A stretch of DNA of 40,179 nt from Edaphobacter sp. (GTDB lineage Bacteria; Acidobacteriota; Terriglobia; Terriglobales; Acidobacteriaceae), in NCBI GenBank assembly GCA_025462755.1, contig JAOAPF010000005.1, forward strand, positions 1 through 40,179, given 5' to 3'. This document shows, in pieces, positions 1 to 8,257 of the stretch. Positions within the stretch are counted from its first letter, which is position 1. Each line of letters begins with the position of its first letter. A program made the translations under genes and the position numbers. The notes beneath the pieces are model-generated. The model saw only the letters and a list, made by a program, of their open reading frames with translations. It did no database searches and had not been told where the DNA came from.

Positions 1-38
1 ACTTAGGAAATCAGATATACCAAGTATCCTGTACGTAT

Positions 39-1421
39 ATGCCAACCGCTTCACCCACAGCGCCGCAGCTCAATCTCACCACAGAGGAGCAGCTGACAGG
101 CAAGGCCCCCTTCGAATCCTGGGGCCGCTACCCCAGCTACAACGCCAAGGTCCTCCCGCTCCACTGGCAGAGCGACTTTCCGGCCGTCACCGCCGGCCTC
201 CACAACGGCGCTCTCCCCGTCGGCATGGGCCGCAGCTACGGCGACGTCTGCCTCCTCAGAGACGGCAATCTCCTGCTCACCACCGGAATGGATCGCCTCA
301 TTGCTTTCGATCCCGAGACCGGCTTCCTCACCGCCGAAGCCGGTATCACCCTCGCGCAGATCCTCGACTTCGCCGTCCCCCGAGGCTTCTTCCTCCCCGT
401 CTCCCCGGGAACAAAATATGTAACCCTGGGTGGAGCGATAGCCAACGACATCCACGGCAAAAATCACCACACCGCCGGAACCTTCGGCCGCCACATCACG
501 CAGTTTGAGCTGCTCCGCTCCGACGGCTCGCGCATGCTGTGTTCCCCCACTGAAAATCCCGACTTCTACGCCGCCACCATCGGCGGCCTCGGTCTCACTG
601 GCCTCATCAGCTGGGCGACGCTCCACCTCAAGCCTATCGTCTCCCGCATGATCGACTACGAAGGCATCCAGTTCCACGGCATCGACGAGTTCCTCGACCT
701 CACCAACCAGAGCCAGGACATCGAGTACACCGTCAGCTGGATCGACTGCGCCTCCAACGGCCGCAACTTCGCCCGCGGCATCTTCATGCAGGGCGACCAC
801 TCCGCCCGAAGGGACGAGCTCAAACCCTCAGCCAAACCAAAACTCATCTTCCCCTTCGACGCCCCCGCCTTCGCCCTCAACCATCTCAGCGTCAGCCTCT
901 TCAACACCGCCTACTTCCACAAGCAGATCCACAAACGCGTCGTCTCCCAGCAGGACTACGAGCCCTTCTTCTATCCACTCGACAAGGTCCTCCACTGGAA
1001 TCGCATGTACGGCAAGCGCGGGTTCCTTCAGTTCCAGTACGTCATCCCCTGGCAGCACGCCAAAGAGGGAACCATCGCCATCCTGCACGAGATCGCCAAA
1101 TCCGGACTCGCCAGCTTTCTCGCCGTCCTCAAGGTCTTCGGCGACACCCCTTCCCCCGGCATGATGAGCTTCCCCAAACCGGGCATCACCCTCGCCCTCG
1201 ACTTCCCCATCAAACCCGACAAAAGCTTCCCCCTCTTCGCTCGCCTCGCCGACATGACCCTCGAGTTCGGCGGCCGCCTCTACCCCGCCAAAGACGCAGC
1301 CATGACCGCGCCGCAGTTCCAATCCTTCTACCCGCAGTGGGAGCAGTTCGCCCGCTACCGCGACCCCATGCTCACCTCCAGCTTCTGGGAGCGGGTCACC
1401 GGAGACAGGCCAGGCCTATGA
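39..1421 (+). CDS. FAD-binding oxidoreductase, DprE1-like (decaprenylphosphoryl-ribose oxidase family)
   Basis: A 460-residue flavoprotein of the PCMH/VAO type. The N-terminal half carries the FAD-binding signatures GMGRSYGD (about residues 62-69), PVSPGTKYVTLGGAIAND (about 120-137) and a nearby IHGKNHH stretch. The C-terminal half is the substrate-binding cap, ending in a conserved-looking GGRLYPAKDAAM segment. In mycobacteria DprE1 oxidises decaprenylphosphoryl-ribose as the first half of an epimerisation to arabinose. That substrate is only inferred here. The downstream SDR overlaps it by ATGA (start 1418, stop 1419-1421), the arrangement expected of the DprE1/DprE2 partners, so the two are almost certainly co-translated. 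No signal peptide or membrane segment is visible. The ATG at 39 has no clear Shine-Dalgarno sequence, and the upstream context lies outside the window. It could be another sugar or alditol oxidase of the same fold. Confidence 0.85.
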   Translation: MPTASPTAPQLNLTTEEQLTGKAPFESWGRYPSYNAKVLPLHWQSDFPAVTAGLHNGALPVGMGRSYGDVCLLRDGNLLLTTGMDRLIAFDPETGFLTAEAGITLAQILDFAVPRGFFLPVSPGTKYVTLGGAIANDIHGKNHHTAGTFGRHITQFELLRSDGSRMLCSPTENPDFYAATIGGLGLTGLISWATLHLKPIVSRMIDYEGIQFHGIDEFLDLTNQSQDIEYTVSWIDCASNGRNFARGIFMQGDHSARRDELKPSAKPKLIFPFDAPAFALNHLSVSLFNTAYFHKQIHKRVVSQQDYEPFFYPLDKVLHWNRMYGKRGFLQFQYVIPWQHAKEGTIAILHEIAKSGLASFLAVLKVFGDTPSPGMMSFPKPGITLALDFPIKPDKSFPLFARLADMTLEFGGRLYPAKDAAMTAPQFQSFYPQWEQFARYRDPMLTSSFWERVTGDRPGL

Positions 1422-2194
1422 GCCCAACCCGGCAGAGCGGCACATCCAACCCGCCACCCCGCAAGATTCTCGTCCTCGGCGCCACCTCCGGCATTGCCGA
1501 AGCCACCTGCCGCATCTGGGCCACGCAGGGCGCAAGCCTCTTCCTCGTCGCTCGCAACGCCGAAAAACTCGCCGCCGTAGCCGCCGACCTTCGCACTCGC
1601 GGCGCGAGTTACGTCGACACAGCAGTCGCCGACCTCGACGACACCGACACCCATGCCGAACTCCTCGCCCAAGCCGTCAATTCCCTCACCGGCATGGACA
1701 TCGCCTACCTCGCCCACGGCATTCTCGGCGACCAGGCCGAAGCCGAGCAGGACTTCAACGCCGCCGCCCAGATCATCTACACCAACTTCATGGCTCCGGT
1801 CTCCCTCCTCACCTGGCTCGCCAACTTCTGCGTCCAGCGCCACGCCGGCACACTCGCGGTCATCTCCTCAGTAGCCGGCGACCGAGGCCGCAAGTCAAAT
1901 TACCTCTACGGATCCTCGAAGGCCGGCCTCTCCGCCTTCCTCGCCGGCCTGCGCAACCGAGTCGACCGCGAGGGCGTCCACGTCCTCAGCATCAAACCCG
2001 GCCCCACCCGCACCGCCATGACCGCCGCCATGCCCAACAGCGAGAAGTTTGCCGATGTCGATTCCGTCGCCGAATCCATCGTCAGCGCCATCGACAAGCG
2101 CAAGGACATCCTCTACGTCCCGTTCCAGTGGCAACCCATCATGTTCGTCATCCGCAACATCCCCGAGCGGATTTTCAAAAAGCTAAATCTATAA
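1418..2194 (+). CDS. SDR family NAD(P)-dependent oxidoreductase, DprE2-like
   Basis: A 258-residue short-chain dehydrogenase. The nucleotide-binding loop is GATSGIAEA (about residues 21-29), a variant of TGxxxGxG. The catalytic set is a Ser in VISSVAGD and YGSSK (Tyr and Lys). The C-terminus (RNIPERIFKKLNL) is hydrophobic and basic, as in DprE2-type reductases that act at the membrane. The start chosen is the ATG at 1418, which overlaps the previous stop as ATGA. An in-frame start at 1337 would lie deep inside the upstream gene and is not needed. In the DprE pathway this enzyme reduces the 2-keto intermediate made by the partner oxidase to the arabinose lipid. This is inferred from the pairing, and the actual sugar is unknown here. 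Confidence 0.85.
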   Translation: MSPTRQSGTSNPPPRKILVLGATSGIAEATCRIWATQGASLFLVARNAEKLAAVAADLRTRGASYVDTAVADLDDTDTHAELLAQAVNSLTGMDIAYLAHGILGDQAEAEQDFNAAAQIIYTNFMAPVSLLTWLANFCVQRHAGTLAVISSVAGDRGRKSNYLYGSSKAGLSAFLAGLRNRVDREGVHVLSIKPGPTRTAMTAAMPNSEKFADVDSVAESIVSAIDKRKDILYVPFQWQPIMFVIRNIPERIFKKLNL

Positions 2195-2474
2195 AATCGG
2201 GAAATTTGCGGTCAAAATTATATGAATTTCTGTCAATCGCTTAGGACAAAACTGCGAAAATCGGCCCTTTTCACTTGGCCACCCAATTGCAGTGGTGATA
2301 TCTCAAATACCACTTTAAAAGAGAGAGCCGTCTGGAACCCACAGCAGTCAGAATGTTCCATTCGTGTCGTCTTCTCTTGATTTCGATTTGCGGCCAGGGT
2401 GCACCAAATCAACGAGTGCGTCGTGGCTATTTTTTTGTCCGCTGTTTCAGATCTCCGAGAATGAGGCAATTTTC
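2195..2474 (+). promoter_or_regulatory. Leader region of the first Oar-like receptor
   Basis: This 280-bp gap lies between the SDR and the receptor and has no credible gene. It is more AT-rich than its surroundings. It contains a GTGGT (2292-2296) / ACCAC (2309-2313) inverted repeat with a 12-nt spacer, preceded by another CCAC, so the same tetramer occurs in alternating orientation three times. This could be an operator or a leader hairpin. No convincing -35/-10 pair was found. The ribosome-binding region for the receptor is GAGG-like, about 8 nt before the ATG at 2475. Confidence 0.35.
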
Positions 2475-5400
2475 ATGAACATGTTCCTTCGCAAGACTTC
2501 TCTCCTTCTGCTGCTCACAGCTATGGTCTCCTTGGCGTTAGTCCCCGCCTTGGCTCAATCCTCCCGCGGCACAATCACCGGCATCGTCCAGGACGCCGCC
2601 GGCGCAGCAGTCCCCGATGCCGATGTCACGCTCTTCTCACCCTCGACCGGCGTCTCCACGACCCTCAAAACAAACAAAGCTGGCATTTATCGCTTTGAAG
2701 CCGTCCTCGCCGGTGACTATATAGTCTCAGCAGTCGCCCCAGGATTTGCCAAGCGGGAGCTACCCGCCACGGTTACAATCGGCACTGTTGTCGGACGAGA
2801 CTTTAACCTATCTATCGCTGGCAACAACACAAGCGTTGAAGTCTTATCGATTAATTCTGCGGAACTCCAGACGGAAGACCCGCTGCGTTCGGCCACGATT
2901 GCGGCTACCGCTCTAGCCGAGCTTCCGATTTCCAATCAGAACTCGCTCAACCTTATCCTCACAGCGCCCGGAGTGGTTCGCTCCAATCAATCCGGTTCGC
3001 TCGACTCCGGCATCGGCGCAGTCAACGGTGCGCGTGCCCGCTCGAACAGCTTCCTCATTGACGGTCTGCAGAACAACGATATCTCTGTAGACGGGCCACA
3101 GTTCACCATCACCAACAACGACGAACTGCAGGAGGTCAACTTCCAGACCTCCAACTTCACGCCGGAATACGGACGTGCCGGCGGAGCCGTCGTCAGCCAG
3201 ATCACCAAGTCGGGCACCAACTCGCTCCATGGCACCGTCGCCTGGGTCTATCGCAGCCAGGTAATGAATGCTTCCAACAACACCCAGAGGATCAACTTCA
3301 ATAACGGCAGTACGCCGGTCCTGAAGAACATATTCCACGAGAACATTCCCGCCTTTACCGTCGGCGGTCCCGTCCTCATCCCTCATATCTATAACGGTCG
3401 TGACAAGACCTTCTTCTTTGGCGCCGGTCAGTTCGACCGCTACATCGCAAACGCAAGCGGCGCAGCCTACAACATTCCAACTGCCTCCGGATTCGCGAAG
3501 CTGCAGACGATGGCCGCATCTTGCCCGAATGTAGCCACCTACCTTGCGCTTCTCGGTTCTGCGCGTGGCTCATCTGGCACCGGCTCCAGCACCCCCTCGA
3601 TAGCCCTGCCGGCTGGTCTGGCATCCACATCCTGTTTTGGCGGGGCGCGAGCGGGTCAGACGGTAGAAATCGGGCAGTTCATCCGCAATGTGGGAGAGAT
3701 TTCGACCGACAACAACTACCTCGCCCGCATCGATCACGTTGCATCGCAAAAGCAGAACATGATGTTCCGCTTCCTGTATGACAACACCAGCGACAACATC
3801 GGCGGCGTTGTTGGCCTCAATCCTAACTTCGATGTTCCTTTCGCAGGCAAGACGTTTGGCATTAACTTCAACCACATTTATGCGTTCACCAACAGCTTTG
3901 TGAATGAGTTCCGTCTCGGCTTCTCGCGGGCAAACATCGGTTTCTTCCTTCCTAACCCAACCGGGATCGCTTCGACCACTCCGGACATATCCATCCCCGG
4001 AACAAGCAATGTTGCTCTTAGCTCCACCTTTCCCCAGGGACGCATATCGAACAACATTCAGCTTCAGGATTCCATGACCTACACCTTCGGGCGCCACGCC
4101 GTTCGCGGTGGCGTCGACCTCCTGCGGCAGCTCGCCACCCAGGTTGCGCCGTTCAATTCGCGTGGTCAGGTTGCATACTCGACCAGTGCCAGCAACGCCT
4201 TTACGGGTGGTGCCATCACCGGTCTCGCCAACTTCATCGACAACTACGGTGGATCCAGCACCGCTCCAGTCGCAATTGTCTTCGGCAGCGGAAGGTACCA
4301 TCCCAACCTCTTCACCATTGGCCTTTACGTGCAGGATACCTATAAGGCCACCCCTAACCTCACCCTCACCTATGGCATGCGCTACGAGAACTTCGGCCAG
4401 CCCGCCAACATCTTCAAGCACCCCGCCTTCGTCGGATATGGCCCTAACGACATCACCTCAACTGACAAGGTAAACCAGGACAACAACAACTTCGGACCTA
4501 CCGTTGGCTTCGCCTACACCCCGCATTGGAGCAGCCAGGGAATCGGAAATGGCACGACGGTTATTCGCGGCGGTTATCAGGTTACCTACGACGTGTTCTA
4601 CAACAACCTTCTCTCCAACATGGCGGCAGCATCTCCCAACGCCCTCGCCAACACGCCTGTTCCGAGTAACTCGACTGCGTCCACGCCTCGCGGCCTGGCA
4701 AACCTGTCGGCGGTCCTTCCCGCTCTCGTTCCCGTGCCTCTCACGCCTTACTCGCTTGAACAGTCCGACTTCAGCAAAAACATCCGCAACCCGTACTACC
4801 ACCACTTTTCGTTGGGGGTGCAGCACCAATTCCCGTCCAATATCGTCCTTGATGTAGCCTACGTCGGCTCGCTGGGCAGGCAGCTCCTCTACACCAACCC
4901 GCTCAATCCGGCTCTGCCCAACGCTACCTTCACCGCGACCGCAACCCAGACGACCGCGCTCTACGGTTCTCAGACCCTGCGTTACGCCCCAGGTCGAGGC
5001 ACCGTTCAGATCCGCGACTCAGGACTCACTTCCAACTACAACGCCCTTCAGGTACAGGTTCGCCGTCGCACGGCACCGACACCCGTTGGAACCTTCGCCT
5101 TCTCCAGCTCGTACACCTGGTCGAAGAATCTCGATGTGCTCTCCGAGACCTTCGCGAGCAACTCGTCGCCTCAGAATCCCTCGCGCTCTCCTGTCTATGG
5201 CCCGCTCGGTTTTATTGACTACGGTCCGTCCGACAATGATCGTCGCAATGTCTCTGTTACCTACATGCAGTGGCAGATCCGTGGAGGGAGTCATAATCAC
5301 TTCCTGAATGCGGTCGTAGGCGGCTGGTCCGTGGCTCCAATCCTCACCGTTCAAAATGGCACCCCCTACACCATCGTTAACGGATTCGATCGCGACCTGG

Positions 5401-5867
5401 ACGGATCTTCCTTGGGCGATCGTCCAAACATCGGCAATCCAAAGGCGCCAGTCACCACACGTGCGCTTGTCGTCGCGAACAACGTCTGCGGTTCCGGCCT
5501 CCAGAATCCCAACCTTGTTACATCCACCAGCAATGGTTGCGTCACCTCCAGCGACGTTCACTTCGTTCAGGTCGCCACCTATCAGCCCACCAGCCCGCTC
5601 ATCGTCTCTCGAAACGCCAACTACACCAGTCGCTATCTCACCCTCGACTCCAACGTCTTGAAGAAGTTCGCCATCACCGAGCGGGTTGCATTCGAGCTTC
5701 GCGGCGAGTTCTTCAATATCACCAACAATCAGAACTTCGACACACCTCCGTCTTCGGGTTCCAACAACAGGAACGTAACCGTCTCAGCTGGTACCAACTT
5801 CAATAACACCAGCATCTTGAACGGCGGAAGCCGCACCATGAGGGTGGGTGGCAAGATCATCTTCTAA
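2475..5867 (+). CDS. TonB-dependent receptor, Oar-like, with carboxypeptidase regulatory-like domain
   Basis: An 1130-residue outer-membrane protein. Residues 1-27 form a signal peptide (basic start, Leu-rich core, cleavage after ALA before Gln28). Residues about 31-115 are a carboxypeptidase-regulatory-like Ig fold starting GTITGIVQDAAGAAVPDA. A plug-like region follows, with FLIDGLQNND, TPEYGRAGGAVV and ITKSGTNSLHG. The remainder is a long beta-barrel rich in Asn, Thr and aromatic residues. The chain ends in Phe (GGKIIF), the usual outer-membrane beta-barrel C-terminal signature. The first in-frame codon at 2364 would give an unusable N-terminus, so ATG 2475 is chosen. Proteins of this type are strongly expanded in Acidobacteria and are presumed to import polymers or peptides, but the substrate cannot be read from sequence. 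No SusD-like partner is adjacent. A strong terminator follows directly. Confidence 0.92.
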   Translation: MNMFLRKTSLLLLLTAMVSLALVPALAQSSRGTITGIVQDAAGAAVPDADVTLFSPSTGVSTTLKTNKAGIYRFEAVLAGDYIVSAVAPGFAKRELPATVTIGTVVGRDFNLSIAGNNTSVEVLSINSAELQTEDPLRSATIAATALAELPISNQNSLNLILTAPGVVRSNQSGSLDSGIGAVNGARARSNSFLIDGLQNNDISVDGPQFTITNNDELQEVNFQTSNFTPEYGRAGGAVVSQITKSGTNSLHGTVAWVYRSQVMNASNNTQRINFNNGSTPVLKNIFHENIPAFTVGGPVLIPHIYNGRDKTFFFGAGQFDRYIANASGAAYNIPTASGFAKLQTMAASCPNVATYLALLGSARGSSGTGSSTPSIALPAGLASTSCFGGARAGQTVEIGQFIRNVGEISTDNNYLARIDHVASQKQNMMFRFLYDNTSDNIGGVVGLNPNFDVPFAGKTFGINFNHIYAFTNSFVNEFRLGFSRANIGFFLPNPTGIASTTPDISIPGTSNVALSSTFPQGRISNNIQLQDSMTYTFGRHAVRGGVDLLRQLATQVAPFNSRGQVAYSTSASNAFTGGAITGLANFIDNYGGSSTAPVAIVFGSGRYHPNLFTIGLYVQDTYKATPNLTLTYGMRYENFGQPANIFKHPAFVGYGPNDITSTDKVNQDNNNFGPTVGFAYTPHWSSQGIGNGTTVIRGGYQVTYDVFYNNLLSNMAAASPNALANTPVPSNSTASTPRGLANLSAVLPALVPVPLTPYSLEQSDFSKNIRNPYYHHFSLGVQHQFPSNIVLDVAYVGSLGRQLLYTNPLNPALPNATFTATATQTTALYGSQTLRYAPGRGTVQIRDSGLTSNYNALQVQVRRRTAPTPVGTFAFSSSYTWSKNLDVLSETFASNSSPQNPSRSPVYGPLGFIDYGPSDNDRRNVSVTYMQWQIRGGSHNHFLNAVVGGWSVAPILTVQNGTPYTIVNGFDRDLDGSSLGDRPNIGNPKAPVTTRALVVANNVCGSGLQNPNLVTSTSNGCVTSSDVHFVQVATYQPTSPLIVSRNANYTSRYLTLDSNVLKKFAITERVAFELRGEFFNITNNQNFDTPPSSGSNNRNVTVSAGTNFNNTSILNGGSRTMRVGGKIIF

Positions 5868-5881
5868 CTGATTCATCTCTT

Positions 5882-5920
5882 GACGCCGAAGTCCTTCCGG
5901 ACTTCGGCGTCTTTTTTTTT
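5882..5920 (+). terminator. Rho-independent terminator of the Oar-like receptor
   Basis: A perfect 13-bp stem (arms 5882-5894 and 5899-5911) with a TTCC tetraloop is followed by nine consecutive T residues (5912-5920). It begins 14 bases after the receptor stop codon. This is the clearest intrinsic terminator in the window. Confidence 0.95.
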
Positions 5921-5940
5921 GCTGTTTTCTGCCCAAAAAA

Positions 5941-6143
5941 CGCATGTCAAGCCCCCAAACGACCTAACCCCATATACAGCAACCACATCCCCGTGGCATT
6001 TTAGTTTCACTCAAACTGCTATACTGAATATAGAGATCAGAAAAAGAAAGCCCCGGCCATTCCCGGGGCTAATTTGTTGATAACAAGTATTTTAGCTGCA
6101 ACCCATTTATTATCAATATTTTGCCGACACTAACTACCTGCAA
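5941..6143 (+). repeat. 203-bp dispersed intergenic element, copy A
   Basis: This stretch aligns over its whole length, with no net insertion or deletion, to the reverse complement of 11842-12044. Strictly conserved blocks are CGCATGTCAAG (5941-5951), AAACGACCTAA (5957-5967), TGGCAT then TTAGTT then CACTCA with single-base differences between them (5994-6013), TATACT (6020-6025), a GC-rich hairpin ending GGGGCTAA (6049-6072), ATTTTGC (6118-6124) and TGCAA (6139-6143). Similarity continues about ten bases upstream (GCCCAAAAAA). A G-rich run lies further downstream in both copies. It sits between the receptor terminator and the convergent transglutaminase gene. Function is unknown. Confidence 0.85.
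6049..6070 (+). other. Conserved GC hairpin within repeat copy A
   Basis: An 8-bp perfect stem, AGCCCCGG (6049-6056) with CCGGGGCT (6063-6070), closes a 6-nt loop. The other copy of the element has the same stem with a different loop, so the arms are conserved while the loop varies. The following bases (AATTTGTTG) are only weakly T-rich, so terminator activity is uncertain. Confidence 0.6.
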
Positions 6144-6182
6144 CCTCTTGGATAGAAGGACGTTACGCCCAAAATACCCACC

Positions 6183-6203
6183 GGGGGGAGGGGGGTACCC
6201 CCT
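6183..6203. repeat. G-tract and GGGGGTACCCCC palindrome after the transglutaminase gene
   Basis: Two runs of six G separated by one A (6183-6188 and 6190-6195) run into a perfect 12-bp palindrome (6191-6202). This adjoins the transglutaminase stop on the other strand. A run of seven G is found at the equivalent end of repeat copy B (11802-11808, C on the plus strand), so the tract may belong to the same element. Confidence 0.5.
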
Positions 6204-7241
6204 CTAAGGACGCGCCGGTGTTTGAACGGGAGACAAAGCAGTTGCAATATCGGCAGCCTGCTGTTGCTGTGCCATCTGCTGCTGACGAGTCGGCGGCGGT
6301 GGCTGATCCGGTAACCGCGTAGCCTTCTCCACAAGAATGGACCAGTCCTCAGGCACTGGTAACTCCTGATCGAATGAAGGAGTTCCCAGGCTTGGCGTCA
6401 CCTGCACGGCCACGGTCAACTCGCTTGCCGCCCGGCCGCGAAAGATACCGTGGGTCGGCGGAACGTCTGCATAGTCCCGGCCGATCGCCGTACGAATGTG
6501 GCGGTCGCCCCCAACCAGCCAGTTCGTCGGATCGAACCCCACCCACCCCAGCGGAGGAATCAGCGCCTCCACCCAGGCATGCGTCGCCGAACTGATCGAT
6601 CGATCCATATCGCTCTCCCCGTGGAACAGGTAGCCGCTCACATACCGGCAGGGGATCCGCAGCTTCGACCGCACCAGAGCGATCATGATGTGGGCAAAAT
6701 CCTGACAAACCCCGGTTTTGGTGCTGAGCGCGAGATCGATAGGCGAATCCACCTTGGTCGATTTCGGTTTGTAATCGAAATATTCGTACATCTGCTGGTT
6801 CAACTTATGCAGCACCATCAGCGGGTCGTCTCTGCGGCGCACGTCAAAGTGCGCAGCGAGATCATCCAGCGCCTGTGTTGTCAGGGTAAACTCGCTCGGC
6901 AAAAGCATCTCCCAGTAGTCGCCCTGATTCACCATTGCATCCACGTCCGCCCACGCATCAGGCGCCAGAAACGCCGGTATCTGAGCCGCCGGCTGCACCT
7001 CGACCACCGATTCGGCAACGATCACCAACTGCCCATGCATCCCAGGAATATCAAAGTGATGCACATTGTTTGCAAGATGGTCTCGGTAGCTGAAGACCCG
7101 GCACCGCGGGCTCACCGAAAGATGAAACGTCAGACAACGCTGGTTCTGGTCGCTGCGCGGATGCATCCGCGTCTCCATCATGCTCTCGCTGACCTGGTTG
7201 CTGTACAGAAACTTCGTCAGATGGCGAATCGAGTAATACAT
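6204..7241 (-). CDS. Transglutaminase-like cysteine protease/amidase family protein
   Basis: A 345-residue cytoplasmic protein without a signal peptide. Residues about 1-80 are the small beta-rich domain that precedes bacterial transglutaminase folds. The papain-like core carries the triad Cys179 (TKTGVCQDFAH), His221 (ATHAWVEA) and Asp237 (GFDPTN). The last 35 residues are Pro/Gln-rich and look disordered. Members of this family cleave or form amide bonds. In this genomic setting (third gene after an ATP-grasp ligase and an alpha-E protein) it is thought to remove or remodel the peptide-like product. The start is ATG 7241, with AAGGA about 8 nt upstream, 18 nt after the alpha-E stop. The gene ends against an imperfect GC palindrome. 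Confidence 0.9.
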   Translation of the reverse strand: MYYSIRHLTKFLYSNQVSESMMETRMHPRSDQNQRCLTFHLSVSPRCRVFSYRDHLANNVHHFDIPGMHGQLVIVAESVVEVQPAAQIPAFLAPDAWADVDAMVNQGDYWEMLLPSEFTLTTQALDDLAAHFDVRRRDDPLMVLHKLNQQMYEYFDYKPKSTKVDSPIDLALSTKTGVCQDFAHIMIALVRSKLRIPCRYVSGYLFHGESDMDRSISSATHAWVEALIPPLGWVGFDPTNWLVGGDRHIRTAIGRDYADVPPTHGIFRGRAASELTVAVQVTPSLGTPSFDQELPVPEDWSILVEKATRLPDQPPPPTRQQQMAQQQQAADIATALSPVQTPARP

Positions 7242-7259
7242 AGCCCGTCCTTGTAAGAC

Positions 7260-8246
7260 TTACCCTGCCAGCGCAGCCTGAATGGAATAGTCAACGTACA
7301 ACTCGTAGATCGTCTCGTGAATAGCGCGGCACTGCGCCTGGATGCTTCGCAGATACCCCACCACGTCCTCGCTCAGAATTTCTTCGACGCTGCTGTAACT
7401 CAGCGACGCCCGCAATTTTCCACTGAGCCGTTGCAAACCCTCGGCTCGGCTCTTTCCGCTGTCTCCCTGTATCTTCTCGAGCGCACACTGCACGCTGTCG
7501 ATCGAGAACCGCACGGAATGGGGAAACTCCGCATCCAGCAGAAGGAACTCGAAGATCCGGTCCGGTGTCAGGTCGGCCGTATACACCTTGCAGTACGCCT
7601 CAAAGGCTGTCGCTGAGCGCAGAAGTCCCATCCAGTCCAGATACTCATTGCCTTCGCCGACTCGTTCCGAGTGGCCCCACAGATCGGCGTGGTAAGCCTC
7701 CAGCAGCAACGCCGTCGCTGAAGCGCGTTCGAGGTATCGTCCGACCTGAATGAACTGCCAGCCTTCGCCGTGATTCATGGTCGAGTCGGTAACCCCCTGA
7801 AACTGATGCACCGCCTCCATCACCGACTGCAGGAATTCGCTGGGTCGCGTCATCCCAGCCGCCTGCGCCTCTGCCTGTCTTTCGATCTGCAACTCCGGCC
7901 GCGTCACCTGCAGATAAAGGCTGTTCAACCGATGCCACTGCTCCGTCGAAATCTGCTCTCTCACATGCCGCGAGTTCTCCCGCGCGGCAATGATGCAAGA
8001 GAGAATCGAAGCCTTGTTCGTTGTATCGAAGGTCAACGCCTGCGTCAGCGCATACGGCTCGCCCTTCCACTTGATGTCCTTCGGCCTGCCCAGCGCCTGC
8101 AGCACCCGTTGCCAACGACGCTCCGCACTCGCCGCGCTCTCATCCAGCATCAAGTTCAGATTCACATCCAGCAGCCGCGTCGTGTGCTCTGCGCGCTCGA
8201 GATACCGGCTCATCCAGTACAAACTATCGGCAACGCGTGAAAGCAT
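7260..8246 (-). CDS. Alpha-E domain-containing protein
   Basis: A 328-residue all-helical protein starting MLSRVADSLYWMSRYLERAEHTTRLLDV, the characteristic N-terminus of the bacterial alpha-E family. Acidic/aromatic helices with repeated YLERA patterns follow (second copy about residues 168-173). Start choice: an AAAGGAG sequence abuts the first possible ATG (8252) but lies 6 nt before the second ATG at 8246, so 8246 is preferred. The upstream ATP-grasp stop overlaps this ribosome-binding site, implying tight coupling. The family is known almost only through its conserved association with circularly permuted ATP-grasp and transglutaminase-like genes. Its biochemical activity has not been established. 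Confidence 0.9.
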   Translation of the reverse strand: MLSRVADSLYWMSRYLERAEHTTRLLDVNLNLMLDESAASAERRWQRVLQALGRPKDIKWKGEPYALTQALTFDTTNKASILSCIIAARENSRHVREQISTEQWHRLNSLYLQVTRPELQIERQAEAQAAGMTRPSEFLQSVMEAVHQFQGVTDSTMNHGEGWQFIQVGRYLERASATALLLEAYHADLWGHSERVGEGNEYLDWMGLLRSATAFEAYCKVYTADLTPDRIFEFLLLDAEFPHSVRFSIDSVQCALEKIQGDSGKSRAEGLQRLSGKLRASLSYSSVEEILSEDVVGYLRSIQAQCRAIHETIYELYVDYSIQAALAG

Positions 8247-8257
8247 CGGCATCTCCT

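Noticed and set aside
5880-6080. A 66-codon frame across the terminator and repeat copy A
   Set aside because: It begins inside an intrinsic terminator and continues through the repeat element. There is no ribosome-binding site.
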